This document shows, piece after piece, positions 8,468 to 17,601 of a stretch of DNA of 64,000 bases; position 1 is the stretch's first letter, and every line of letters begins with the position of its first letter. This DNA comes from an uncultured Pigmentiphaga sp. (GTDB lineage: Bacteria > Pseudomonadota > Gammaproteobacteria > Burkholderiales > Burkholderiaceae_B): contig CALAGD010000037.1 in assembly GCA_937891425.1 (NCBI GenBank), forward strand, positions 47,862 through 111,861, in the 5' to 3' direction. The notes beneath the pieces were generated by a model. It was not told the DNA's origin. It saw only the letters and a program-made list of their open reading frames with translations, and did no database searches. Position numbers and translations under genes: made by a program.

Positions 8468-10002
8468 ATACCGTTTGGATCGTCGACGACGACCGTTCGA
8501 TACGCTGGGTCATGGAAAAGGCCCTTGCGCGTGCAGGCATCGCCTGCCGAAGTTTCGAAGATGCTGGCCAGGTGCTTGAAGCGCTGAAGCAGGACACTCC
8601 TGCTGTCCTGTTGTCGGATGTCCGCATGCCCGGCCAGGATGGACTGCAACTACTGCAAACCGTCAAGCAGCGCATCCCGAATGTTCCGGTCATCATCATG
8701 ACCGCCTACTCGGACCTTGACAGTGCGGTGGCGTCGTTCCAGGGCGGGGCCTTCGATTACCTGCCCAAACCATTTGACGTGGACGAGGCGCTCGTGCTCA
8801 TCCGACGCGCGCTCGATACCTCCACATTGCACCAGGTCAATGAGTATCGCGGCGAGATCGACAGCGGGACCCGTACAGCCGGGTCGCACATGGGGATGCT
8901 CGGTCAGGCGCCTGCGATGCAGGAGCTGTTCCGGGCGATCGGGCGCCTCTCGCGCTCGAACGCCACGGTCCTGATCACGGGCGAATCGGGTACTGGCAAG
9001 GAGCTCGTGGCGCGCGCGCTGCATCGCTCGAGTCCGCGGGCCAACGGCCCCTTCGTTGCAATCAATACCGCGGCCATTGCCAAGGAACTGCTCGAGTCCG
9101 AACTGTTCGGTCATGAAAAGGGGGCGTTTACCGGTGCTTATACGCGTCGGATCGGGCGTTTCGAAGAGGCTGACGGAGGTACCCTGTTCCTGGATGAAAT
9201 CGGTGACATGCCGGCTGACCTTCAGACCCGGTTGCTGCGGGTGCTGGGGGAAGGGACCTTCTACCGCGTTGGGGGTGTTTCGCCCATCCATGTGAACGTG
9301 CGCATCATTGCGGCCACCCACCAGCCGCTTGAGGAGCGGGTGCGGCAGGGCCTGTTCCGCGCTGACCTGTTCCACCGGCTCAATGTGATCCGGCTGCGGC
9401 TGCCGCCGTTGCGCGAACGTCCGGAAGATATCGAACTGCTCGCTCGCCACTTTCTTCAACAGACGGCACACCGGCTGGGCGTAGAGCCGAAGCAGCTTAC
9501 GCCCGAAGCGATGCGTGTGCTGCGTCAGTTTCCTTTCCCGGGCAACGTGCGCCAGCTGGAGAACATCTGCCATTGGCTGACCGTGATGTCCGCCTCGCCC
9601 TGGATAGACGTGTCCGACCTGCCACCCGAGGTCAGACATGCCACCGGCGTGCTTCCCTCTACGGAGGCCGACCATCTCGTGCATGAACCGGCGCATTTTC
9701 TCGAGACGGGCAGCCTGGCACAGGGACATACGGCCGCAGAAGCTGCGCCAGTGGTGCAGGAAGTGGCTGCCGCCCAGGTGGAGGACGGTACTACGTGGCT
9801 GCAGGGCCTGCGTGCGGAAGTGCGGCAGCGTTTGCAGGCCGGAGAGTCCAACGTGTTGCAGACCCTGACACGCGAGTTTGAACGTACGTTGATTACGACT
9901 GCTCTTGAAATCAGCGCCGGGCGCCGCGTTGAAGCCGCGGCGCGGCTGGGGCTGGGACGCAACACGATTACGCGCAAGATGCGGGAACTCGGGCTGGAAT
10001 GA
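8464..10002 (+). CDS. glnG: Nitrogen regulation response regulator NtrC
   Basis: NtrC is the sigma-54 enhancer-binding activator of nitrogen-scavenging genes. The 512-residue product has a receiver domain with the phospho-acceptor Asp52 in 'LLSDVRMPGQDG', an AAA+ domain with Walker A 'GESGTGKE' at about 172-179, the sigma-54 contact loop 'GAFTGA', Walker B 'GGTLFLDEIGDM', and a C-terminal Fis-type helix-turn-helix ending 'RNTITRKMRELGLE'. It is about 40 residues longer than the enterobacterial protein, with the excess in the linker between the AAA+ and DNA-binding domains (about residues 395-450). The start at 8464 overlaps the end of ntrB. A longer frame from 8386 lies inside ntrB and lacks family similarity. 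Confidence 0.97.
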   Translation: MNTVWIVDDDRSIRWVMEKALARAGIACRSFEDAGQVLEALKQDTPAVLLSDVRMPGQDGLQLLQTVKQRIPNVPVIIMTAYSDLDSAVASFQGGAFDYLPKPFDVDEALVLIRRALDTSTLHQVNEYRGEIDSGTRTAGSHMGMLGQAPAMQELFRAIGRLSRSNATVLITGESGTGKELVARALHRSSPRANGPFVAINTAAIAKELLESELFGHEKGAFTGAYTRRIGRFEEADGGTLFLDEIGDMPADLQTRLLRVLGEGTFYRVGGVSPIHVNVRIIAATHQPLEERVRQGLFRADLFHRLNVIRLRLPPLRERPEDIELLARHFLQQTAHRLGVEPKQLTPEAMRVLRQFPFPGNVRQLENICHWLTVMSASPWIDVSDLPPEVRHATGVLPSTEADHLVHEPAHFLETGSLAQGHTAAEAAPVVQEVAAAQVEDGTTWLQGLRAEVRQRLQAGESNVLQTLTREFERTLITTALEISAGRRVEAAARLGLGRNTITRKMRELGLE

Positions 10003-10067
10003 TGCGGTGGTTCCGCGGATCCCCGGACGCCGTGGCTGCGAACTACGGGGCCGCGGCCGCACCAGGC

Positions 10068-10886
10068 TCAGCGCCCCTCAAAACGTGGGGAACGCTTTTC
10101 GGCGAACGCGCGCCGGGCTTCCTGCACGTCTCGGGTGGTGAGCAGCTGCTTCTGGAGGCGCTGTTCCTCTCGCAGGAACTCGACTGGATCCGGCCACTGG
10201 CGAGCCAGCAGGGAGCGCAGGCCCTGCAGGGCAAGTGGGGCACGGGTCATCAGCCGCGCGGCTATTGCGCGGGCATGCTCCAGCAGGACCGGATCGTCGA
10301 CCACGGATTCGACCAGCCCCCAGTCAAGGGCCAGCTCAGCCTCGACTACCAGTCCTTCAAACATCATGCGTCGCGCTCGTCCCATACCGATGCGCAGGGG
10401 CAAGGTGTAGGCCAGACCGGTATCGGGCACCAGACCAACCCCCGTGAACGGCGCGCAAAAGCGCGCCGATCGCGCGGCAACGATGTAATCGCAGGCAAGC
10501 GCAAGTGACAGTCCGGCTCCATAGGCATTGCCTGCCACTGCAGCGATGACCGGCTTGCGCGACTGCATCAGCAGCAGGAAGCAGCGATGCAGCACATCCA
10601 GCCGTTCCTCCCCGTTCGGGCCCGGCGACGTGTCCTTGAGGTCGGCGCCCGTGCTGAAATGCCCCTGAGCACCGGTGAGGAGAATGACGCTAATGTCCGG
10701 ATTGTCCTGACAATGCTCCAGCAGGCGGGCCAGCTCGAGCAGCAGGCCGACGTTGAGAGCATTCATGCGGCGCGGACGATTCAAGGTAATGAGGGCCACC
10801 CCGTCGCCGTGTTCGTACAGAACGGATGGCTCCACGGAATCAGGCGACTGCGCGGGAGAATGTTCAGGTAGCGTGGTTCCAGTCAT
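10068..10886 (-). CDS. Crotonase-fold enoyl-CoA hydratase/isomerase, PaaG-like
   Basis: The 272-residue product belongs to the crotonase superfamily, which acts on CoA thioesters. Oxyanion-hole regions are visible as 'HFSTGADLKD' and 'AVAGNAYGAGLSLALACDY'. The two catalytic glutamates of classical enoyl-CoA hydratases seem absent: the first position in the 'GAGLSLALACD' helix is Ser, and the second lies in 'CAPFTGVGLVPDTGLAY', which has no Glu but an Asp in 'PDTG'. PaaG-type isomerases and chlorobenzoyl-CoA dehalogenase-like members use an Asp at this place, so isomerase chemistry is more likely than hydration. The substrate is unknown. It lies 30 bases downstream of exonuclease III on the same strand and converges with ntrC. 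Confidence 0.8.
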   Translation of the reverse strand: MTGTTLPEHSPAQSPDSVEPSVLYEHGDGVALITLNRPRRMNALNVGLLLELARLLEHCQDNPDISVILLTGAQGHFSTGADLKDTSPGPNGEERLDVLHRCFLLLMQSRKPVIAAVAGNAYGAGLSLALACDYIVAARSARFCAPFTGVGLVPDTGLAYTLPLRIGMGRARRMMFEGLVVEAELALDWGLVESVVDDPVLLEHARAIAARLMTRAPLALQGLRSLLARQWPDPVEFLREEQRLQKQLLTTRDVQEARRAFAEKRSPRFEGR

Positions 10887-10916
10887 GGTCGTGCCAGTGT
10901 GCTTCGTGGCGGAGGT

Positions 10917-11696
10917 TCAAAGGTCGAGTGTGGCAATGACGGGGGCATGGTCGGAAGGCTGTTGAGCGCGCCGCGGTTCCTTGTCGATGGTGCAGGCCAT
11001 GCAATGAGGGCGCAAAGCTTCCGAAAGAAGGATGAGATCGATGCGTAATCCTGCGTTGCGACGGAAAGCCATCATGCGGTAGTCCCACCAGCTGAATGAT
11101 TTCTCAGGCTGATCGAACAGCCTGAAAGCATCGTGCAGGCCCAGGCCAAGCAACGACCTGAACGCTTCGCGCTCCGGCGCGGATACGTGGACCTTTCCTT
11201 CCCATTTTGCGGGATCATGCACGTCGCGGTCTTCCGGAGCGATATTAAAGTCGCCCAGCAGCACGAGCTGAGGATGACGCGTCAGTTCTTCCTGCAGATA
11301 GTCGCGCAGTGCGGCAAACCAGCGCAACTTGTAGTCGAACTTCTCGCTGCCGACTTCCTGGCCATTTGGACAGTACACGTTGACCACCCGCAAGTCGCCG
11401 CGTGCCGACGGGTAAGTGGCCGCTATGAGACGGCGTTGTTCGTCTTTGAAACCAGGGATGTTGTACGCAATGTCGCGCGGTTCCTCGCGCGAGAGGATGG
11501 CCACGCCGTTGTAGGTGTTCTGGCCGAACACCGCGGAGTGATAGCCGGCGGCACGGACCTCCTCAGCAGGGAACATGGCATCGGGCAGCTTCAGTTCCTG
11601 CAGGCACAGGATGTCGACGGGGCTGGACGCAAGCCAGGTCAGCACATGCGGCAGTCGCACACGGATCGAGTTGATGTTCCAGGTAGCAAGTTTCAC
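10917..11696 (-). CDS. xthA: Exodeoxyribonuclease III (AP endonuclease)
   Basis: Exonuclease III cleaves abasic sites and removes 3' blocking groups in base-excision repair. The 259-residue product starts 'MKLATWNINSIRVRLPHVL' and has the metal ligand Glu in 'LCLQELKLPD', 'NVYCPNG', the catalytic 'LLGDFNIAPEDRDV', 'SWWDYR', and the terminal catalytic His in 'SDHAPVIATLDL'. Length and motifs are standard for the ExoIII/APE family. It precedes the crotonase gene by 30 bases and follows the LuxR-type gene in the same direction with a 73-base gap. Confidence 0.97.
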   Translation of the reverse strand: MKLATWNINSIRVRLPHVLTWLASSPVDILCLQELKLPDAMFPAEEVRAAGYHSAVFGQNTYNGVAILSREEPRDIAYNIPGFKDEQRRLIAATYPSARGDLRVVNVYCPNGQEVGSEKFDYKLRWFAALRDYLQEELTRHPQLVLLGDFNIAPEDRDVHDPAKWEGKVHVSAPEREAFRSLLGLGLHDAFRLFDQPEKSFSWWDYRMMAFRRNAGLRIDLILLSEALRPHCMACTIDKEPRRAQQPSDHAPVIATLDL

Positions 11697-11769
11697 GACG
11701 TTTGATCGGGCGTTGGTAGAACAGCCATAAGGGTAGCACTCCCATGAGGGCGGGTGCCGCTTGCGCGTG

Positions 11770-12606
11770 TTACTGCTGATCGACGAGGTGAACGTACTTG
11801 TGAATAAGATCGAAGCGGGAAGTGACTTCCAGCTTGCGGTAGATCTTCTTGCGGAACGTGCGGACCGTGTTTACGGACACTTCAAGGTCGAGCGCGATGG
11901 CGTCGGCACTGAGCCCGGAAATGAGCCGGCGGAACACGTCATGCTCGCGCGGTGTCAGTTTGGCCAGGCGCTCGATGCGGGCCTGCAGCGAGACCGCAGG
12001 CATCAGAGTGCCCGCAGCCGAACGCATGACATAGTGCTGCTGCAGCCAGGCCGCGATGGTGTCCTGCCAGACATGGAGCAGGGCTTCGTCCTGTGGAGTG
12101 AAATCTGGCGAACTCTTGTGCCGGTAAAAATGCACGGCCAGCCGCGTGCGCTGCCAGTTGGTGCTGATCGCGATGCGATCGGCCAGCTGGGTGCGATGAA
12201 AGAAAAAATCCTTATAGACCGAACTGCCCGGGATGGACGGATTCATCCGGGTGAGCCGCACGCCTTCGTGCGCTTGCGTGAGGGGTTCCTCCGCGGTCGG
12301 GTCCATCAGGTGGTAGGAGTCGAGGTAGCGTCGCGTGAGCGCCTGAGTAAGCTGGGGCGAGAGATTGCCCACGTTGCAAAGCTCAACCCCCGCACGATTG
12401 GGTTCGAGCGCGTACGCCACGATCTGGTCGACAACGCAGACGTCGGCAGACACGAACTCGAAGAGAGTGGGGCCAAACCGCTCGCTGCCCACGGCTTGCA
12501 CCACCGCACCCAGACGCGCGCAGGTGGCGCGGCAGCGCGACGCCCAGTCAGTAGCGGGCGTGTTCGCGCCGGCCGCTGCGCATGGCACTTCAGAAGCCTC
12601 GTGCAT
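11770..12606 (-). CDS. LuxR-type transcriptional regulator
   Basis: The 278-residue protein ends in a LuxR/GerE helix-turn-helix: 'LTPREHDVFRRLISGLSADA' followed by the recognition helix region 'LEVSVNTVRTFRKKIYRKLE'. The N-terminal 190 residues are predicted globular and cytoplasmic; I do not recognise an autoinducer-binding, receiver or ATPase domain in them. It starts 14 bases after the stop of the Rieske oxygenase gene on the same strand, so the two are likely co-transcribed. The regulator may therefore respond to the oxygenase's substrate or product. That link is inference from position. Confidence 0.85.
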   Translation of the reverse strand: MHEASEVPCAAAGANTPATDWASRCRATCARLGAVVQAVGSERFGPTLFEFVSADVCVVDQIVAYALEPNRAGVELCNVGNLSPQLTQALTRRYLDSYHLMDPTAEEPLTQAHEGVRLTRMNPSIPGSSVYKDFFFHRTQLADRIAISTNWQRTRLAVHFYRHKSSPDFTPQDEALLHVWQDTIAAWLQQHYVMRSAAGTLMPAVSLQARIERLAKLTPREHDVFRRLISGLSADAIALDLEVSVNTVRTFRKKIYRKLEVTSRFDLIHKYVHLVDQQ

Positions 12607-12620
12607 GATGGGTGCGCCGG

Positions 12621-13781
12621 TCAGGACGCTTGTGCTTCGGCGACCCTCTTTTCCTGGGATGCAACCGTCGCCTGTGCACGCAGGCGTGCTTCGCGCGCGG
12701 CAGCCTCGGCTTCAGCTCGTGCCTTGATGTACTTGCGCATTTCCACCGACGCCTGGTCGCTGGCCACCGAGATTTCGAAGAAGTTCTCGTCTGCCTGCTC
12801 AAGCACCTTCTCGAGCCGCTCGAGGCCGTCGACATCTTCGTAGAACGCGGCGAAGAGCTGGTCGTGCATGAACTGGGTAACCCAGTCCTGATCGAGGGCG
12901 AAGTCGCGGCCGTGCACGATGAAGTAGTGTGTGGAGCCGTGCGTTTCAGGCGTGGGAATGTGAGCCGTGCGAATGCGGAACTCGGGACGGTTCTCGGGAG
13001 GCAGGGCATTGTCGTAGAAGCGCACGGTCACGCAATGCAGCGAGGGTGCGAGGAACTCGGACCGGACGATGCGCGCTGCATTGGGGTAGCCTTCCATACC
13101 CGTCGGTTTTGCCCACACCGGGGGCAAGGTTGTGGGAACGACGTCACGCAGCAGAGCGAACGTGCTTTCATTGATTTCGGCCCGGAACCTGGCGGAAGCG
13201 TAGTCGGGCGTACCAAAGGTCTTGGCGTGCAGGTAAGTGAGGTGAGTGAGATCCAGCAGATTCTCGTGCAGACTGACGTAATTGCCCCTGAGGTGGATGT
13301 AGCCCTTGGAGCAAACCCATTCGTCAGACGCCACCCAGTCGGCGGGGGGCAGACGGGCGGGGTCGGCGGGTTCATCACCCATCCAGATCCAGACCAGCGG
13401 ACCACGTTCGATCAGCGGGTAGGAGTGGACGCCCAGCCCGCGGGGGCAGCGCGGCTGCGAGGGCACCTCTATGAGCGTGCCTGCGGCATCGAAACGGAAA
13501 CCGTGATAGCCGCACACGATGGTGTCGCCCTGCAGCTGACCTGCGGACAGTGGATACGAGCGGTGCAGGCAGCGGTCTTCGAGCGCCACTGCCCGGCCAT
13601 CCTCGGTACGGTAAAGAACGATGTCGCGTCCGAGGATGGTGCGTTTCAGCAGTGTGCGTCCGAGCTCGTCGCCGAAGGCAGCCACATACCATTCGTTATA
13701 GATGAAGGGAGTGTTGCGGTCGGCCATCCGGCTTTGCGCGGTCTGGGCCGCGCGGATGGTGTCGGGTGACGGTCGTGCCAT
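12621..13781 (-). CDS. Rieske non-heme iron oxygenase, alpha subunit (VanA/phthalate dioxygenase-like)
   Basis: The 386-residue protein carries a Rieske [2Fe-2S] motif with Cys71-x-His73 ('CLH') and Cys90-x2-His93 ('CGYH'), and a mononuclear-iron site in 'HENLLDLTHLTYLH'. This is the layout of single-component oxygenases such as vanillate O-demethylase and phthalate 4,5-dioxygenase, which hydroxylate or demethylate aromatic acids. The start at 13781 is preceded by AGGAG eight bases upstream; a longer frame begins at 13826. The C-terminal 25 residues are Ala/Arg/Glu-rich and probably helical. No reductase subunit is adjacent, so electrons must come from a partner encoded elsewhere. The substrate cannot be read from sequence. 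Confidence 0.88.
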   Translation of the reverse strand: MARPSPDTIRAAQTAQSRMADRNTPFIYNEWYVAAFGDELGRTLLKRTILGRDIVLYRTEDGRAVALEDRCLHRSYPLSAGQLQGDTIVCGYHGFRFDAAGTLIEVPSQPRCPRGLGVHSYPLIERGPLVWIWMGDEPADPARLPPADWVASDEWVCSKGYIHLRGNYVSLHENLLDLTHLTYLHAKTFGTPDYASARFRAEINESTFALLRDVVPTTLPPVWAKPTGMEGYPNAARIVRSEFLAPSLHCVTVRFYDNALPPENRPEFRIRTAHIPTPETHGSTHYFIVHGRDFALDQDWVTQFMHDQLFAAFYEDVDGLERLEKVLEQADENFFEISVASDQASVEMRKYIKARAEAEAAAREARLRAQATVASQEKRVAEAQAS

Positions 13782-13883
13782 GTCTTGTCTCCTGCCAACG
13801 TGACCCGGGGCCATGCTTTGGCGCACCGGGTGGCCCTGTATGGATCGACGTCGCTAGTGTTTGTGCGTAGTAACGACGGACCG

Positions 13884-13907
13884 GCTTGCATGCAAGCTGT
13901 ATACAAG
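13884..13907. promoter_or_regulatory. Tandem palindromes upstream of the Rieske oxygenase gene (candidate operators)
   Basis: GCTTGCATGCAAGC is a perfect 14-base palindrome at 13884-13897, and TGTATACA is a perfect 8-base palindrome at 13898-13905. The two share the pattern TGYATRCAAG as direct repeats 11 bases apart, one helical turn. GTATAC cores of this type are common in GntR-family operators. They lie 105-125 bases upstream of the oxygenase ATG. No GntR gene is adjacent. Confidence 0.5.
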
Positions 13908-13949
13908 CCTTTGATGGGGTTAGTTTATTGATGCCACCTTGCCTGATCT

Positions 13950-13967
13950 ATCACCCCTTGGGGTGAT
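13950..13967. repeat. Perfect inverted repeat between the VanZ-like gene and the oxygenase gene
   Basis: ATCACCCCTTGGGGTGAT has 8-base arms around a TT centre. It lies 14 bases beyond the stop of the minus-strand VanZ-like gene. There is no T-run on the minus strand after it, so it is a weak intrinsic terminator at best and could be a protein-binding site. Confidence 0.45.
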
Positions 13968-13980
13968 TCTAGCGCATCCT

Positions 13981-14361
13981 TCAGTCCGTGCGGTCCATGC
14001 CATTGCGAACCCGCGCCGAGATGCCGCGCAGGCTGCGGAAACGACGGGCGGCCCAGAGCGAGATCATGCCTGACATCCACCCAAGCGCGACGCCCAGGCA
14101 GTCGGCGAGCAGATCGCTCCATTCGGCGAAGCGGTATGGCGTCAACGACTGGACTACTTCGATGGCGCCACCGTACGCCATGAGGAACAGCACCATGCGG
14201 ACCGTGTGCCGGGGATAGGCCCATGCCCCCAGCGCGCCGAGTACGGCGAATGCCAGGACGTGATTGGTCTTGTCCCATCCGGTGCTGGGCAGGCCAGCGT
14301 TGCCTGGCAGCAGCGAAACGATCAGAACCGCCACCAGGGTGACGTAGAAGACGGCCCGCAT
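13981..14361 (-). CDS. VanZ-like family membrane protein
   Basis: The 126-residue protein has about four membrane segments and the VanZ-like features 'DKTNHVLAFAVLGALGAWA', 'YGGAIEVVQSLTPYR' and 'EWSDLLADCLGVALGW'. Members of this family are small polytopic inner-membrane proteins of unclear function; the namesake raises teicoplanin resistance, but most chromosomal copies have no resistance role. The ATG at 14361 is preceded by GGAGGA five to ten bases upstream and is preferred to a longer frame from 14469 whose extra 36 residues are not membrane-like. It follows oligopeptidase A by 43 bases on the same strand, so co-transcription is plausible. Confidence 0.85.
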   Translation of the reverse strand: MRAVFYVTLVAVLIVSLLPGNAGLPSTGWDKTNHVLAFAVLGALGAWAYPRHTVRMVLFLMAYGGAIEVVQSLTPYRFAEWSDLLADCLGVALGWMSGMISLWAARRFRSLRGISARVRNGMDRTD

Positions 14362-14404
14362 GACTCCTCCTTCGATGGGAACCAGTGACTGATGCGGTTC
14401 CGGT

Positions 14405-16462
14405 CTAGGAGGCCATGCCTGAGTGGCGCAGCAGTGGCTCGATCGACGGATCGCGTCCACGGAACGCACGGAACGATTCGATGGCGGGACGGCTGCCCCC
14501 TACGGCCAGGATTTCGCGCCGGAAGCGCTCGCCAACGGCCGGCAGCAGCCGCGTCGATCCTCCATCAGGGTTTGCTGCGGCGGCTTCCTCGAAAGCGGCG
14601 AACGCATCGGCTGACAGCACTTCAGCCCATTTGTAGCTGTAGTATCCGGCGCCATAGCCGCCCGCAAAGATATGCGAGAAGCTGTGTGGCAGGCGATGCC
14701 AGTCAGGTGGCGTGATCACGGCGACTTCCGCGCGCACATCGCGCAGGATGTCGAGCACTGCGTCGATGTTCAGCTGTCCGGTGCGCTCATGCACCAGCAT
14801 GTCGAAAAGGGCGAACTCGATCTGCCGCACGGTGGCAAGACCACTCTGGAAGTTGCGCGCCGCGACCAGCTTATCGTAAAGCTCGCGGTCGATCGGCCGG
14901 CCCGTCTCGACATGGGCGCTCAGACTCTGCAGGACATCCCATTCCCAACAGAAGTTCTCCATGAACTGTGAGGGTAGTTCGACCGCGTCCCACTCGACAC
15001 TGGAAAAGGGGGACGCGCCCAAGTCATCCACTTCCGACAACAGCGCGTGCAGGGCATGGCCGGTCTCGTGGAACAGGGTGATGATGTCGTCGTGCGTGAG
15101 CAGGGACGGCAGCTCGGCCGTGGGAGCCGCAAAATTGCAGGTGAGAAAGACCACGGGCGTCTGCAGTCCGCGCTTGGTGCGGCGGCGCGCACGGTCAATA
15201 TCGACCCAGGCGCCACCTTGCTTGCCTGTACGAGCGTACAGGTCGAGGTAGAGGTGCCCCGCCACGCTGTCATCGCGGTTACGCACCTGGACCACCTGCA
15301 CGTCGGGGTGCCACACCGGCGCCGCAACATGCTCCATGCGAATGCCGAACAGACGGTTCAGCACTTCGAACAGGCCTTCCAGTACCCGGGACAGCGGAAA
15401 ATACTGCTTCAGTTCTTCCTCAGAGTAATCGAAGCGCTCCTGACGCAGCCGTTCCGACACGAATGCCACGTCCCAGGGTTCGAGGGTATCCAGCCCCAGG
15501 CGGGTCGCGGCGTATGCGCGCAGCTCCTCGATGTCCTTCTGGGCATGGGGCTTCGCCCGCGCCGCGAGGTCGCGCAGGAACGTGAGCACCTGTTCGGGCG
15601 AGCTGGCCATGCGAGTCTGCAGCTGACGCAGCGCGAAGTGTTCGAACCCCAGCATGGCGGACTCTTCCGCGCGCAATGCCAGCAGTTCTTCAATAAGCCC
15701 TGAGTTGTCGAAGCGTTTGTCGCCCATGTCGGAGGCGCGTGTTCCGTATGCACGGTACATGCGCTCGCGCAGCTCGCGCTTGGTGGCGTACTGCATGACG
15801 GGGATGTAGCAGGGCGCATGCAGAGTCAGCTTCCAGCCCGCTCGGCCGTCGGCCCGTGCGGCGGCGCGCGCTGCCTCGAGCACGCTGGCCGGTATGCCGT
15901 CGAGCTCTTGTTCACTGTCGGTGCAATACGCCCATTGGTCTGTTGCATCGAGCACGTTCTCGGAGAACTTCTGCGAGGCCTTCGCCTCTTGTTCCGACAG
16001 ATCCGCGTACCGCGCACGCAGATGCTCTGGCAGCTCAACTCCGCTGAGGCGGAAGTCGCGCAGTGCGAGTTCAATGATGCGCTGGCGGGCTGGGGGCAGG
16101 GTGTCGAACTCGGTGCTCGCACGCAGCCTCCGGTATTGCTGATACAGGCTTTCGTGCAGCCCCACCCACGTGGAGAATTCGGTCACCAGTGGCAGTGCTT
16201 CGTTGTACGCTGCACGCAGTTCCGGCGTATTCATCACTGCATTCAGGTGCCCCACGGCCGACCATGCCCGCCACAAAGGCTCGGTAGCGTCGTCGACCGC
16301 TTCGACGACGGTCTGCCAGGTGGCCGGCGTGGTCGGATCGGCGGCCTTGTTCACTGCAGCGCGCGCCTGGTCAAGCAACTGCGTAATGGCAGGCACGACA
16401 TGCTCCGGCCGGATGGCTGAGTAGTCTTGCAAGGAGGCGGGGTTGAGCAGCGGGTTGGTCAT
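14405..16462 (-). CDS. prlC: Oligopeptidase A (M3 metallopeptidase)
   Basis: This 685-residue cytoplasmic zinc peptidase degrades short peptides, including cleaved signal peptides. The M3 zinc motif is visible in 'TLFHETGHALHALL' (HExxH type, His-Glu-Thr-Gly-His), with the downstream third ligand region 'ENFCWEWDVL'. The substrate-shell segment 'FAGGYGAGYYSYKWAEVLSADAF' (split here only for naming: Gly/Tyr-rich) is conserved in the family. The N-terminus 'MTNPLLNPASLQDYSAIRPEHV' begins as family members do. It lies upstream of the VanZ-like gene and downstream of folD, with a 233-base gap holding a 14-base tandem repeat. Confidence 0.95.
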   Translation of the reverse strand: MTNPLLNPASLQDYSAIRPEHVVPAITQLLDQARAAVNKAADPTTPATWQTVVEAVDDATEPLWRAWSAVGHLNAVMNTPELRAAYNEALPLVTEFSTWVGLHESLYQQYRRLRASTEFDTLPPARQRIIELALRDFRLSGVELPEHLRARYADLSEQEAKASQKFSENVLDATDQWAYCTDSEQELDGIPASVLEAARAAARADGRAGWKLTLHAPCYIPVMQYATKRELRERMYRAYGTRASDMGDKRFDNSGLIEELLALRAEESAMLGFEHFALRQLQTRMASSPEQVLTFLRDLAARAKPHAQKDIEELRAYAATRLGLDTLEPWDVAFVSERLRQERFDYSEEELKQYFPLSRVLEGLFEVLNRLFGIRMEHVAAPVWHPDVQVVQVRNRDDSVAGHLYLDLYARTGKQGGAWVDIDRARRRTKRGLQTPVVFLTCNFAAPTAELPSLLTHDDIITLFHETGHALHALLSEVDDLGASPFSSVEWDAVELPSQFMENFCWEWDVLQSLSAHVETGRPIDRELYDKLVAARNFQSGLATVRQIEFALFDMLVHERTGQLNIDAVLDILRDVRAEVAVITPPDWHRLPHSFSHIFAGGYGAGYYSYKWAEVLSADAFAAFEEAAAANPDGGSTRLLPAVGERFRREILAVGGSRPAIESFRAFRGRDPSIEPLLRHSGMAS

Positions 16463-16527
16463 GAAGCCCTATGATGAAAATGGGGTGGCGGATTCGGTCA
16501 GGAGAAACATGCGTTCGCCGGGTATGG

Positions 16528-16555
16528 TACGGCAAGCGCAGTACGGCAAGCGCAG
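16528..16555. repeat. Two tandem copies of a 14-base unit
   Basis: TACGGCAAGCGCAG occurs twice back to back in the gap between prlC and folD. It may be a slippage duplication; no function is evident. Confidence 0.9.
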
Positions 16556-16695
16556 GCGATGGCCTTGCACCTTACATGGGGGCGACCGGCAGCCATTGCA
16601 AGCCGGCTGGCGAGCTGCAGCATGAATGGGGCCGACAGGCGCGGGAGCGCTGAGCCCGCGCCTGCTTCAATGACTTGCGAGAACGCGTCGGCGAG

Positions 16696-17565
16696 CTAGC
16701 AGGAGCCGGCTTGCAGGCCCGCCGCCCGTTGCGCCGCCTCGAGCGTATTGACCAGCAGCATCGTGATGGTCATGGGGCCCACGCCACCGGGGACGGGCGT
16801 AATCGCACCCGCAACCTGGCAGGCGGACTCGAAGTCGACGTCACCGCGCAGTTTGCCGCTGCTGTCGCGGTTGATGCCGACATCGATGACTACGGCACCG
16901 GGCTTGATCATGGTGCCATCGACGATGCCAGGCTTGCCGGTAGCGACGACCAGCACGTCGGCGCGCCGTGTATGCGCAGCGAGATCACGGGTCTTGGAAT
17001 TGCACAGGGTGACGGTAGCGCCCGCATGCAGCATCAGCATGGCCATGGGCTTGCCTACGATGTTGCTGGCGCCTACAACAACGGCTTCGGCACCCCAAAG
17101 GTTCACGCCCTCCGCTTCGAGCATCTTCATGATGCCGTACGGAGTACAGGGAATGATGCCTGGCCGTCCCGTCATGAGCATGCCAGCGTTCGCCACGTGA
17201 AACCCATCGACGTCCTTTTCCGGGGCGATGGTCTCGATGACCGCATGTGAGGAAAGGTGTGGGGGCAGTGGCAGCTGCACCAGTATGCCGTGGATGGCTG
17301 GATCGTTGTTCAGGGCGCGGATGCGCTCGAGCAGCACCGCTTCTGGGGTGTCGTCCGGCAGTTGTTCGAGCACCGAATGGAATCCGGCCTCTTCGCACGC
17401 CTTCACCTTGTTCCGCACATAAACTTGAGAGGCGGGGTCGTTCCCGACCAGAATGACGGCCAGTCCTGGCCGGGTGCCCTGTTGCGCCAGTTGGGCGGCC
17501 TGCTCGGCAACCTGGGCGCGCAGCCGACGCGCCAGTTCGGTACCGTTGATGATACGTGCGGTCAT
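16696..17565 (-). CDS. folD: Bifunctional methylenetetrahydrofolate dehydrogenase/cyclohydrolase
   Basis: FolD interconverts 5,10-methylene- and 10-formyl-tetrahydrofolate, supplying one-carbon units for purines and initiator tRNA. The 289-residue protein shows the catalytic-lysine region '[19 protein letters not shown]', the signatures '[13 protein letters not shown]' and '[20 protein letters not shown]', the NADP site '[18 protein letters not shown]', and '[17 protein letters not shown]' near the end. Length is normal. It is transcribed on the minus strand, 36 bases after the stop of the response-regulator gene. Confidence 0.97.
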   Translation of the reverse strand: MTARIINGTELARRLRAQVAEQAAQLAQQGTRPGLAVILVGNDPASQVYVRNKVKACEEAGFHSVLEQLPDDTPEAVLLERIRALNNDPAIHGILVQLPLPPHLSSHAVIETIAPEKDVDGFHVANAGMLMTGRPGIIPCTPYGIMKMLEAEGVNLWGAEAVVVGASNIVGKPMAMLMLHAGATVTLCNSKTRDLAAHTRRADVLVVATGKPGIVDGTMIKPGAVVIDVGINRDSSGKLRGDVDFESACQVAGAITPVPGGVGPMTITMLLVNTLEAAQRAAGLQAGSC

Positions 17566-17601
17566 GTGAGTGCGTAATCCTATTGATACTTCAGAGACAT
17601 A

